Below, in pieces: positions 1 to 9,577 of a stretch of 64,000 nucleotides of DNA. The notes beneath the pieces were generated by a model that was not told the origin of the DNA, ran no database searches, and saw nothing but the letters and a program-made list of their open reading frames with translations. The DNA is from Clostridia bacterium. GTDB lineage: Bacteria; Bacillota; Clostridia; Oscillospirales; Acutalibacteraceae. The translations under genes and the position numbers were made by a program. Each line of letters begins with the position of its first letter. The first letter of the stretch is position 1. The stretch is from the NCBI GenBank assembly GCA_017430535.1, contig JAFRMR010000027.1:1-64000 (forward strand), read 5' to 3'.

Positions 1-60
1 TCGTCGTTGTTTAATTTTCAAGGTGCGTTCTTGCTCCCGTTTTTTTTCGAGTGCTCGCAT
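1..60 (-). other. Leader of a leftward rRNA operon, running off the left edge
   Basis: Read on the minus strand, this stretch follows directly from a strong promoter and contains CCTTGAAAATTAAACA, a sequence I recognise from leaders just ahead of 16S rRNA in Clostridia. No structural RNA lies inside the window, so the 16S gene itself is inferred to begin beyond position 1. It could instead lead into a tRNA or other stable-RNA transcript. Confidence 0.5.
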
Positions 61-90
61 ACTATATCACATATTTATTACCATTGTCAA
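61..90 (-). promoter_or_regulatory. Strong leftward rRNA-type promoter
   Basis: On the minus strand there is a perfect -35 TTGACA (85-90), an 18-bp spacer and -10 TATAGT (61-66). AT-rich sequence with an A tract lies directly upstream (91-110), as expected for an UP element. It fires leftward out of the window, opposite to the 5S promoter at 275-303. Confidence 0.75.
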
Positions 91-274
91 GAAATTTTTT
101 TACCACCTTTTCATCTTTCCTCAACTGCTCCGGGTGTGCAGAGAAATCGGGATTTTTCTGCTCCGGAATTTTGCATTTATACCCCCCCGCAATATATTAA
201 TGTTTCTATATATTAGAGCCCCGAGAGCCGTAATCCCCTTTCAGGCAAAAATAAACGGCTTATCAAAAAAATCC
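91..274. other. Divergent intergenic region without a gene
   Basis: AT-rich spacer between two divergent stable-RNA promoters. I see a homopolymeric C run near 182-188 but no ORF with a ribosome binding site, no tRNA and no hairpin followed by a T run. Confidence 0.6.
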
Positions 275-303
275 TTGACAAACCGTAAAATGGGTATTAT
301 AAT
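275..303 (+). promoter_or_regulatory. Consensus promoter of the solitary 5S rRNA gene
   Basis: TTGACA (275-280), a 17-bp spacer and TATAAT (298-303) match the sigma-70/sigma-A consensus exactly. The predicted start near 310 lies about 30 bp before the mature 5S end, leaving a short 5' precursor. Confidence 0.85.
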
Positions 304-339
304 TACGGAGCATTCAAGAAAACGCCGATGCGTTATTCA

Positions 340-455
340 GTTGGTGTTTATGACGTTGAGGGTCCACCCGTTCCCATCCCGAACACGGTAGTTAAGCTCA
401 ACGGTGCCGACAATACTTGGTTGGAAGCGACCCGGGAAGATAGGACGACGCCAAC
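340..455 (+). rRNA. rrf: 5S ribosomal RNA (solitary copy)
   Basis: About 116 nt with the typical 5S core: CCACCCGTTCCCATCCCGAA, then CACGGTAGTTAAGCTC, and near the 3' end GGGAAGATAGGACGACGCC. The ends close helix I: 340-347 pairs with 448-455 (GTTGGTGT with ACGCCAAC, one G-T pair). The gene has its own consensus promoter and terminator and no 16S or 23S next to it, so it forms a separate transcription unit. The exact ends are set from helix I pairing. Confidence 0.95.
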
Positions 456-462
456 ACAAAAA

Positions 463-492
463 GCAACCGCCCAACAGGGCGGTTGTTTCATT
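463..492 (+). terminator. Intrinsic terminator of 5S rRNA
   Basis: Stem CAACCGCCC (464-472), loop AACA, stem GGGCGGTTG (477-485), followed by a T-rich stretch. It starts 8 nt after the 5S 3' end. Confidence 0.85.
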
Positions 493-530
493 TTATATAA
501 CAAATTTCAGATGTTCCCATTTTTTCCTTA

Positions 531-2237
531 TCACTTCGCTCCGAACAGGTGGGCAAAGAGATACAGAATACTGTGGAAAAATGCGGTAAGGCGGCCGCCG
601 AAGCTGCTGCCGTGATCAATTCCGTCCCATTTGCAAAGATTCCCTTCGGGGGGCTTTTCGCCTGTGGGGGGTACTGCGGCGGTTTTAACATCCTTATAGG
701 TTTTGCCTTCAAATTTAACAGAGGCGGTGTATTTCATTTCACCTTCCGCCTCGGCAGTAGGTTCCTTTACGGTTTCCTTCTTTACCGAAGCGGTCTTTTT
801 GACCTCTTCTTTGCATACTCCGCATTTAAAAACGGCAACCGCAGAGCCGGAATCCTTTGCCCAGTTCCATTTGGGGCTGCCCCAGGTGTGGCCCTTTGCT
901 TTTACGGTTACGGTGTTTCTGCTGACCTGAACCCCGCAGCCCTCACGGGTGCAATATATAACGCTGTCATAGCTGCCGTCCTTTGTGCAGGAGGCGGCTT
1001 TTTCATTTTCCTTAACAGCTTCTCCGGGCAAATGCCCCAGAGCTGTGCCCGCACGGGGAGCTACACGGTCAACCCCGCAGTTTTTACAGACCTGACAGAT
1101 TTCAGCATCATCAAGGCAGGTGGCGTCTTTTACCGGTGTGCCCTCATCCCAATCGTGATCTCCCTTTACGGCAATTGTAAGGTTGTAGCCGTCAAAGGCG
1201 GTAACTTCTCCGTTTTCCGCCTGAACGCTTTTGAGATAATAACCGAATGCCGGCTGAATCTCCATAGTCGCATAATAGGTACTGCCTGCCTCAACTGCGC
1301 CTTCATAAAAGCCTTTATACGGCGTGCTGTATGTCCAATCGCCCTCTGCGTTATCGCACCAGAAGCCGTCGGTATTTGCGTGATAAGGGCTTCTGAAAAG
1401 TTCGGCGCTGCCGGATACCCTTATAACCGGGGCGGGATCCGATGTGGGGGATGCGTTTCCTCCCCCTGCGGCATAATCATTTATTTTGCGTATTTCCAAG
1501 CCGCATACAGGGGGTTCAACATAAACGCTCACATCCTGCGCAGGCTTATCCCAGAGCATATACCATACTGTGCCGTCGGTATAAGGCGCATCATAAGCGT
1601 TAACTTCGGCCCTTAATTCCACCGCATTCACATACTGCTCCATAGGCTTCAGACCCAGCACATAAGAATCCATACGCTCCGTGCCGTCATAAAAATATTC
1701 ATAGTGTATAAGCTCGTCAATAACCTTGCTTATTTTTGCTCTGATAAATTCCTTGACCTCATCGCGGTTGTCGCCAGCGGCTGCAAAGCTGATTGCCGGG
1801 CCGTTTACGGTATATCCCTCCGCCCCCTCAAAGCGGCCGGCGAGGGCTGTGTGGTTTTTGCCGAAATCCAGCACAGCTGTATGGGCTGCGGCAAAAGTGT
1901 AATATACCGTTACATCATTGCCGGGCATTGTGAAATAATATCTGCCTGTTTCCGGGTCAACGGGCAGCTCCTTATCAAAATAATGAATCCATCCGCTTAC
2001 GCTTTCTTTCCTCAGCTCATAAACGGTATAGCCCTCATCGGGGGTAACGGTCAGGTAAACCGTATCGCCCTCTGCAGCCGATGATACATTTGCGCTTACG
2101 GTACCGTGGCCTTTTTCAAACTCATCGGTGCAGGTTACGGTGTAAAGGGTGCCGTCCTCGGAAAAGGCCGGGGCGGCAAATCCGCACGCCATAATAAAGG
2201 AAAGCGCAAGGCAAAGCAGTTTCTTGAAAAGTTTCAT
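531..2237 (-). CDS. Secreted InlB-like and Cys-motif repeat protein with hydrophobic C-terminal tail
   Basis: A 568-residue exported protein of unknown function. Residues 1-26 are a signal peptide (MKLFKKLLCLALSFIMACGF, then AAPAFS). Next comes an InlB/Flg_new-like beta repeat ending in a TMPGNDVTV motif, a central region I do not recognise, and from about residue 365 Cys-pair repeats of the kind CQVCKNCG, CTREGCG and CGVCKEE alternating with GH.W motifs. Such repeats occur in clostridial surface proteins; metal binding is possible but unproven. The protein ends in an aromatic hydrophobic tail (LTAFFHSILYLFAHLF) with no LPXTG. The start is preceded by GGGAG. A minus-strand TATAAT lies near 2296-2301. 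The gene converges on the 5S unit and is divergent from lacZ. Confidence 0.8.
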   Translation of the reverse strand: MKLFKKLLCLALSFIMACGFAAPAFSEDGTLYTVTCTDEFEKGHGTVSANVSSAAEGDTVYLTVTPDEGYTVYELRKESVSGWIHYFDKELPVDPETGRYYFTMPGNDVTVYYTFAAAHTAVLDFGKNHTALAGRFEGAEGYTVNGPAISFAAAGDNRDEVKEFIRAKISKVIDELIHYEYFYDGTERMDSYVLGLKPMEQYVNAVELRAEVNAYDAPYTDGTVWYMLWDKPAQDVSVYVEPPVCGLEIRKINDYAAGGGNASPTSDPAPVIRVSGSAELFRSPYHANTDGFWCDNAEGDWTYSTPYKGFYEGAVEAGSTYYATMEIQPAFGYYLKSVQAENGEVTAFDGYNLTIAVKGDHDWDEGTPVKDATCLDDAEICQVCKNCGVDRVAPRAGTALGHLPGEAVKENEKAASCTKDGSYDSVIYCTREGCGVQVSRNTVTVKAKGHTWGSPKWNWAKDSGSAVAVFKCGVCKEEVKKTASVKKETVKEPTAEAEGEMKYTASVKFEGKTYKDVKTAAVPPTGEKPPEGNLCKWDGIDHGSSFGGRLTAFFHSILYLFAHLFGAK

Positions 2238-2317
2238 ATATCATTCTCCCGAAAGCCCGTGCCCGATTGCAGGTGCAGGCGTTTTGTTGTGCTTTTATTA
2301 TATCACACTGCCGGAGG

Positions 2318-2334
2318 AATTAAAAGCTTTAATT
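2318..2334. promoter_or_regulatory. Palindrome between divergent genes, possible operator
   Basis: AATTAAAAGCTTTAATT is an imperfect 17-bp inverted repeat (7 of 8 pairs). It lies just upstream of the lacZ -35 box and next to the leftward promoter of the secreted protein. Operator function is a guess from position; AT-rich palindromes also occur by chance. Confidence 0.25.
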
Positions 2335-2336
2335 TC

Positions 2337-5485
<3,149 letters not shown>

Positions 5486-5486
5486 T

Positions 5487-5515
5487 AAAAAAGCCCGCTG
5501 AAATGCGGGCTTTTT
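5487..5515 (+). terminator. Intrinsic terminator of lacZ
   Basis: Stem AAAAAGCCCGC / GCGGGCTTTTT around a TGAAAT loop, starting directly after the stop codon. A runs and T runs on both sides let it work in both directions. Confidence 0.85.
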
Positions 5516-5524
5516 CAATGATAT

Positions 5525-5594
5525 CCGCTCTGTGAGCGGGTGATATCCCTTCGGGATGATATCTGCTGCGCAGATGATATCCGCCTTACGGCGG
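5525..5594. repeat. Array of four small hairpins, spacer type TGAT(AT)
   Basis: Four consecutive perfect mini-palindromes: CCGCTC-TGT-GAGCGG (5525-5539), ATCCC-TTC-GGGAT (5545-5557), ATCTGC-TGC-GCAGAT (5561-5575) and CCGCC-TTAC-GGCGG (5581-5594). They are linked by short GTGAT/GAT spacers. Each stem has a different sequence but similar size. The array lies between the lacZ terminator and the RAYT gene, resembling a REP/BIME-type array. No ORF is present. Confidence 0.7.
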
Positions 5595-5728
5595 GTGAAC
5601 GGTCGCGGGGCTCCTTTAAATTATACGACCCATAACCTGAAACGGAACAAAAAGAATAATAACATCTGTTGTTTTCTTGTTTTTTTCTGTTATACTGTTT
5701 CTGAAAAACATAATATGGAGAAATTATA

Positions 5729-6211
5729 ATGAATCAATTGCCCAAGCGCAGGAAAAATCGCCTTGAAAACATCAATTATACAGAAACCGGAATATACTTT
5801 ATAACTATGTGTTCAAAGGATAAAAAGTGCATATTTTCAAATGTTTATCCCGGCGCAGATGATTCCCTGCCCCCGGTAATTAAACTAACCAAAACAGGCC
5901 TGATTGCAGAAGAGGCAATCAAAGGTGTTGATGACCATTATGAAAACGCATCGGTTATAAATTATGTGATTATGCCCAACCACATTCATCTGCTGCTGGC
6001 TTTGAATAATACCGGCGGGCGGATAATATCCGCCCCTACGGTAATTGGCAGTTTAAAACGCTTTGCCTCAAGGCAGGCAAAATCTGATATCTGGCAAAAA
6101 GGTTTTTATGACCATGTTATCCGTGATGATGAAGACCTGAAAATTAAGTGGGATTATATTGAAGGAAATCCTGCACAATGGCTTCTGAATAAAGATGAAT
6201 ATTCAGAATAA
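5729..6211 (+). CDS. REP-associated tyrosine transposase (RAYT, Y1/HUH family)
   Basis: A 160-residue single-domain protein of the TnpA_REP group, IS200/IS605-related transposases that nick single-stranded palindromes and are thought to spread REP elements. Visible motifs: YFITMCSKDKKCIFSN near the N-terminus, the metal-binding HUH pair His85/His87 in MPNHIHLLL, and the probable nucleophile Tyr127 in KGFYDHVIRDDEDL. Length is normal and the frame intact, so it may be active. GGAG lies 8 nt before the ATG; TATACT upstream is a plausible -10. Oddly, residues 97-104 (GRIISAPT) are encoded by a 25-bp palindrome (6016-6040) that also occurs right after the gene. Hairpin arrays lie upstream and at several other intergenic sites. 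Confidence 0.93.
   Translation: MNQLPKRRKNRLENINYTETGIYFITMCSKDKKCIFSNVYPGADDSLPPVIKLTKTGLIAEEAIKGVDDHYENASVINYVIMPNHIHLLLALNNTGGRIISAPTVIGSLKRFASRQAKSDIWQKGFYDHVIRDDEDLKIKWDYIEGNPAQWLLNKDEYSE
6016..6040 (-). repeat. RAYT-type palindrome inside the RAYT gene (copy 1)
   Basis: 25 bp with arms GGGCGGAT / ATCCGCCC. Its reverse complement matches 6218-6242 and 13034-13058 at 24 of 25 positions by eye. It adds eight codons in frame without breaking the ORF. Confidence 0.75.
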
Positions 6212-6217
6212 GTACCA

Positions 6218-6242
6218 CGTAGGGGCGGATATCATCCGCCCG
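6218..6242 (+). repeat. RAYT-type palindrome (copy 2), downstream of the RAYT gene
   Basis: CGTAGGGGCGGAT followed by ATCATCCGCCCG, starting 7 bp after the RAYT stop. The sequence that follows (a GGATATGCG motif then AGCAT) is also shared with copy 3 at 13034, so the repeat unit extends to about 50 bp. Confidence 0.75.
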
Positions 6243-6308
6243 CAAAGGGATATGCGTGAGCATTCATCCCTCTCCGTTCTCGGAGAGGGCTATTATCCGC
6301 CTGCGGCG

Positions 6309-6342
6309 AATCCTAATTTCTAAGTCCTATCCCCTAAAGCCT
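6309..6342. repeat. Degenerate 7-bp tandem tract
   Basis: Successive heptads AATTTCT, AAGTCCT, ATCCCCT, AAAGCCT after a partial AATCCT. It directly precedes a terminator. The same arrangement recurs at 9515-9542 before the sister terminator. Confidence 0.55.
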
Positions 6343-6375
6343 AAAAAGAGCCTGCATTTCTGCAGGCTCTTTTTT
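6343..6375. terminator. Bidirectional terminator
   Basis: AAAAAGAGCCTGC / GCAGGCTCTTTTTT around an ATTTCT loop. It ends the leftward surface-protein gene starting at 7261 and could also stop rightward RAYT transcripts. Sequence nearly identical to 9543-9576. Confidence 0.85.
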
Positions 6376-6376
6376 C

Positions 6377-7261
6377 TCAGCATACGCTTTCAAATTTTGA
6401 GAACAGGGGAGCGAAGGCACCGAGGATTAAGTCAGTAAACCAGGCTTTGATTTTATCAAGGAAGCCGGTCTTAATCGTGACCTTGATTTTGCTGAAACCT
6501 TCGGTTAGTATTCCGGGCAGGTTATTGAAGAACCATTTGCTTTTATCGAGAAAAGAGTTCTTAACCTTGACCTTGATTTTGCCTGAGCTTGCGATTTCTT
6601 TGCCGTTGGCGCCGAGGACTTTGCACTCAACCGTGTAATCATCGGTCGGCTCCTTAACGGAGATTGACGTGCCTTCACCCTGATCCTCGCCGTTGTAATA
6701 TACATGGGCGGTCGCGCCTTCGGGCATATTTTCGGTCTCAAATTTGAAATTCTTTGTTTGCTTGTAATCCGTGGTGATTTTGCTTTCGGTGTCAACCGCC
6801 TTTACGGTTGTTTTGCCGCCGTGAGTGGTTGATTCATTATTCTCTCTGCCTTTTACGGTAAAGTCAGCGGGCGCTTCACCATTTGCCGTGACGATTTTTA
6901 TCTTGTGTTCTCCTGCGGAGAGCGTATCCAGATACCCCGCATGCAGCGTGACCGCCAGCGGTTCCCCTGAGGCCGTATAGTTTTCAGGGGAAACGACCTT
7001 CCCGTCTACCAGCACCCGCAGCAGATTATCTGTTGTATCATCTGTTGTGAATGTCAGGCCTTCGGTGCTGCCTTTGCGGTACTCCGCACCGCCGCCCGAT
7101 TTAACAGCAGGAGGAACTTTTGTCGAAAGCGAGATACCGTTCTCGTAGTCGTCAGAGTACCGCTCTGATTCGGCATAAGCACAGAAAGGCGTACAGTACG
7201 CAAGGATAACAAGCAACAGCAGGAGCGATACAACTGTTCTGTATTGCTTTTGCGCTTTCAT
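6377..7261 (-). CDS. Secreted Ig-like protein with the 'FAPLFSKF' C-terminal tail
   Basis: 294 residues, function unknown. Signal peptide 1-30 (LLLLLVILAYCTPFCAYA). Residues about 55-130 look like a small Ig-like/X2-type beta domain (EYRKGSTEGLTFTTDD, LSAGEHKIKIV). A second Ig-like domain follows (about 165-225: ENMPEGATAHVYYNGEDQGE) and is homologous to the last domain of the protein at 9578-12286. It ends with two amphipathic segments, NSFLDKSKWFFNNL and a tail containing AWFTDLILG and FAPLFSKFESVC, with a C-terminal Cys. No LPXTG, no Cys-rich repeats. It is last in a possible leftward operon (9316 to 6377), although the 115-bp gap before it could hold its own promoter. Confidence 0.75.
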   Translation of the reverse strand: MKAQKQYRTVVSLLLLLVILAYCTPFCAYAESERYSDDYENGISLSTKVPPAVKSGGGAEYRKGSTEGLTFTTDDTTDNLLRVLVDGKVVSPENYTASGEPLAVTLHAGYLDTLSAGEHKIKIVTANGEAPADFTVKGRENNESTTHGGKTTVKAVDTESKITTDYKQTKNFKFETENMPEGATAHVYYNGEDQGEGTSISVKEPTDDYTVECKVLGANGKEIASSGKIKVKVKNSFLDKSKWFFNNLPGILTEGFSKIKVTIKTGFLDKIKAWFTDLILGAFAPLFSKFESVC

Positions 7262-7376
7262 TGTGTTTCTCCAATCTATGAGCTATAATTACCGTCAGGA
7301 TCAATCCTCGCAAAAGACTGCGAAACATTATCCGGTTTGGTAGATTTTAACATAATAAAACTTCTTTAAAATATAT

Positions 7377-8657
7377 TTAATTAAATCTTATACTCGCTTT
7401 TAACACAGCTGTATAACTACCCGGCTTCGCCGCTGCCCAGTTATCGCCGGTGATATGGATAAATCCCTGAAAGCTAAACGGCAAAGACATTTCCCTAAAT
7501 ATGGCAACGTAACATAAATTTCCATGATAACCATGTGAAGTTCCGTCTGCATTCGTGGAGACAGTAAATGGTATTGTTCCATTGTGCGTAGTGCATTGGA
7601 ATGAAGATTGATTAAAACGCACCTCAAAAGAGTCACGAGTGGAAAATACGGCTTCTTTTACCTGAACATCAAACGCAGTCTCCGTATCACCATAATTGAT
7701 GTTGAGCGTTGCAGGTATGGAAAGCGTTACACAAGGATCCGGTTCCGGTACTATTTCTTTCCACAGGGCAGTAATATAGAAGCTTCCTTTTTCTGCTATA
7801 TCAATTGATGTGCCGTGGTCAAATGTACCGCCAAAGCTGGCTTGCCAGCAGTCAAACTCTTTGTCTTCCGGTGCAGTGAATGAGCATCTCGAAGGGAATT
7901 TATAATAGAGTTTTCCGTTATTGCCCCGATAGAAGCAGCCTGCCGTTTGAGTATAATTGCCAGCCCACATATCCGCCTCGGTGAGGATCGTTGTACTCCG
8001 CACACTTATTCCTATAATGTCTCCCGATTCGCCCGGTTCGATTTGTACTGTATAGATGACTTCCTCAAATTCAGCTACAAGTGTGCGGTCAGATGTAGCG
8101 GTAAAGGTATAGCTTGCATCAGTGCTGACCTGTTCGCCGTTTTCTGTCCATTTCACAAAGTAATAACCGCTGTTTGCAGTAGCTGTTACGGTAACAGACG
8201 CATCTTCCGCAAACTCACCGCCGCCGCTTACTGTTCCGTATGCTGCCGGATTTGCCGAAACAGCGATGGTGTATGTATTCACGGACTGACCGGTGACAGT
8301 TACATTAAATGTTTCAGATACGGTGTTCTCTTTCTCCGTATAAGATACGGTCACGGTAACTTCGCCCGCAGTAGAAGAATCAAAACCGCTGAGGTTTACA
8401 TCAGATGTAACTTCCTTTGTTGAATAATCACTGTAATTTGCTGTAACGACCATTCCGGTGGTATCCAATTCTTCTCCGATATTGTATGTGGTCTTTGTAG
8501 GGGCTGTAACAGTGATCGAGGACAGTTCGGGGACTTCGGCTGTCATCAAAATGTTTGTTTCTTCTTCATCCACAAATGTCGTGTCAGCCATTGCCGTCAC
8601 AGGGATACACGCCACAGCGAGGATAAGACTCAGCACGATAGATAATAGCTTTTTCAT
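7377..8657 (-). CDS. Secreted protein with bacterial Ig-like and InlB-like repeats
   Basis: 426 residues. Signal peptide 1-25 (LLSIVLSLILAVACIPVTAM). Residues about 48-122 form a Big_3-type Ig domain (SITVTAPTKTTYNIGEELDT). Residues about 127-200 form a divergent InlB/Flg_new_2 repeat (NPAAYGTVSGGGEFAEDASV, YYFVKWTENGEQV). A third related repeat follows. The C-terminal about 120 residues (from PCVTLSIPATLNINYGDTET) look like a beta-sandwich surface domain I cannot name. There is no LPXTG or hydrophobic tail, unlike the neighbours. GGAGG precedes the start. It follows the membrane-anchored gene at 8683-9195 by 25 bp, so the two are probably co-transcribed and act at the cell surface. Confidence 0.75.
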   Translation of the reverse strand: MKKLLSIVLSLILAVACIPVTAMADTTFVDEEETNILMTAEVPELSSITVTAPTKTTYNIGEELDTTGMVVTANYSDYSTKEVTSDVNLSGFDSSTAGEVTVTVSYTEKENTVSETFNVTVTGQSVNTYTIAVSANPAAYGTVSGGGEFAEDASVTVTATANSGYYFVKWTENGEQVSTDASYTFTATSDRTLVAEFEEVIYTVQIEPGESGDIIGISVRSTTILTEADMWAGNYTQTAGCFYRGNNGKLYYKFPSRCSFTAPEDKEFDCWQASFGGTFDHGTSIDIAEKGSFYITALWKEIVPEPDPCVTLSIPATLNINYGDTETAFDVQVKEAVFSTRDSFEVRFNQSSFQCTTHNGTIPFTVSTNADGTSHGYHGNLCYVAIFREMSLPFSFQGFIHITGDNWAAAKPGSYTAVLKASIRFN

Positions 8658-8682
8658 TTTTCAAAACCTCCGTTTGATAAAT

Positions 8683-9195
8683 TTATTGTACTACAAGTTT
8701 AACCAATGTTTCCGCCCCGTTGAGCGGTTCTTTCTTGTCATCATATGTCCAGTGCTTGTAACTGAGGACGGCGTTTTCGTATTCTCCGGCGGGAAGCGTC
8801 TTATTCAGCGTAATGCTCCGCACTACCTGTCCGGGTATAAGCTCCTCCGATTTCCAAAGCTCTGTTCCGTCCTCAAGCGAAAGTGTGATGACCAGCCAGC
8901 AGTTATTTTCAAGTGGATTATTCAGTCTGAGGGACTGCTCCAACGTATCTGCTTTCAGCTTGATTGTATCGTATGCAGTAATATCAATCATTTCGGGACG
9001 GTCGGGAACAACAAGGCCTCCGCTGTCATATTGTGTGGTAGTCTGAACGCTCTCAGCGTTGTCCTGCTTACTGTCAGGCTTGGACTTTTGCCACAGCAGC
9101 ACACCGAACACCACAATCAGCACCGCCACAAGGCACACAAGAACTATGATAACTTTTTTAATTATGCTGTTCTCAGCATTATTCTTTGTTTTCAT
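8683..9195 (-). CDS. Membrane-anchored extracytoplasmic protein of unknown function
   Basis: 170 residues. One N-terminal transmembrane segment (about 13-34, VIIVLVCLVAVLIVVFGVLL) with a basic cytoplasmic side, then a Ser/Gln/Thr linker and a beta-rich domain (PDRPEMIDITAYDTIKLKAD, LEDGTELWKSEELIPGQVVR). I recall similar domains beside clostridial secreted Ig-like proteins but know no function. It lies directly upstream of the secreted protein at 7377-8657. Its ATG overlaps the stop of a short disrupted reading frame at 9192-9316, which suggests translational coupling in an ancestral operon. Confidence 0.65.
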   Translation of the reverse strand: MKTKNNAENSIIKKVIIVLVCLVAVLIVVFGVLLWQKSKPDSKQDNAESVQTTTQYDSGGLVVPDRPEMIDITAYDTIKLKADTLEQSLRLNNPLENNCWLVITLSLEDGTELWKSEELIPGQVVRSITLNKTLPAGEYENAVLSYKHWTYDDKKEPLNGAETLVKLVVQ

Positions 9196-9316
9196 TGATG
9201 TGTCCTCTTTTTCCTCCCTTCCGGTTTCTTTGTATCAGTAACATCGATAACTCCGATTAAAGAGAGAATCAAAGCGAGGATAAAAGCAGAGAAAGCGCTC
9301 TTTTGAAGTTATCCAT
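9192..9316 (-). pseudogene. Possible broken small membrane-protein gene
   Basis: A GGAGG sits 7 nt before an ATG (9316), but that frame stops after 15 codons (MDNFKRALSLLLSSL). The frame offset by two continues as a hydrophobic helix (FILALILSLIGVIDV) and a basic end (KKPEGRKKRTHQ), and its stop overlaps the next ATG. Joined, the two frames would give a single-pass protein of about 41 residues. A frameshift mutation, assembly error or programmed shift are all possible; I cannot tell which. Confidence 0.35.
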
Positions 9317-9373
9317 ATAAATACCTCCGGGCCAGTTTTCATAAGTGCTTAACTATAAAAACTACCTATATCT

Positions 9374-9403
9374 ATTCTATCATAACCCGGGAAAAGAATA
9401 CAA
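9374..9403 (-). promoter_or_regulatory. Leftward promoter of the 9316-7377 operon
   Basis: Minus strand TTGTAT (9398-9403), 18-bp spacer, TAGAAT (9374-9379). The sequence just upstream (CAACAGTTTTTTAAGG on the plus strand) is nearly the same as that upstream of the small-peptide promoter at 12760-12789. Confidence 0.5.
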
Positions 9404-9514
9404 CAGTTTTTTAAGGAAGAAGGAAAAAGTGACAAGTAACAAGTCCGGGTCGCATTCGCTCCTTTATTTTATGCTCCGCATATCCTGTTTGTCGCTGCCC
9501 GAAGGGCTTCCCAT

Positions 9515-9542
9515 AATTCCTAATTCCTAACCCCTAAATCCT
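9515..9542. repeat. 7-bp tandem tract
   Basis: Heptads AATTCCT, AATTCCT, AACCCCT, AAATCCT, directly preceding the terminator at 9543. Parallel to 6309-6342. Confidence 0.6.
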
Positions 9543-9576
9543 AAAAAAGAGCCTGCATTTCTGCAGGCTCTTTTTT
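9543..9576. terminator. Terminator of the large surface-protein gene
   Basis: AAAAAAGAGCCTGC / GCAGGCTCTTTTTT with an ATTTCT loop; same hairpin as at 6343-6375. On the minus strand it directly follows the stop codon of the gene ending at 9578. Confidence 0.85.
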
Positions 9577-9577
9577 C

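Noticed and set aside
328-615. ORFs across the 5S rRNA region
   Set aside because: They overlap a clear 5S gene with promoter and terminator.
549-1616. Long plus-strand ORF opposite the secreted protein at 531-2237
   Set aside because: No ribosome site; the opposite frame has a signal peptide, recognisable repeats and a good start.
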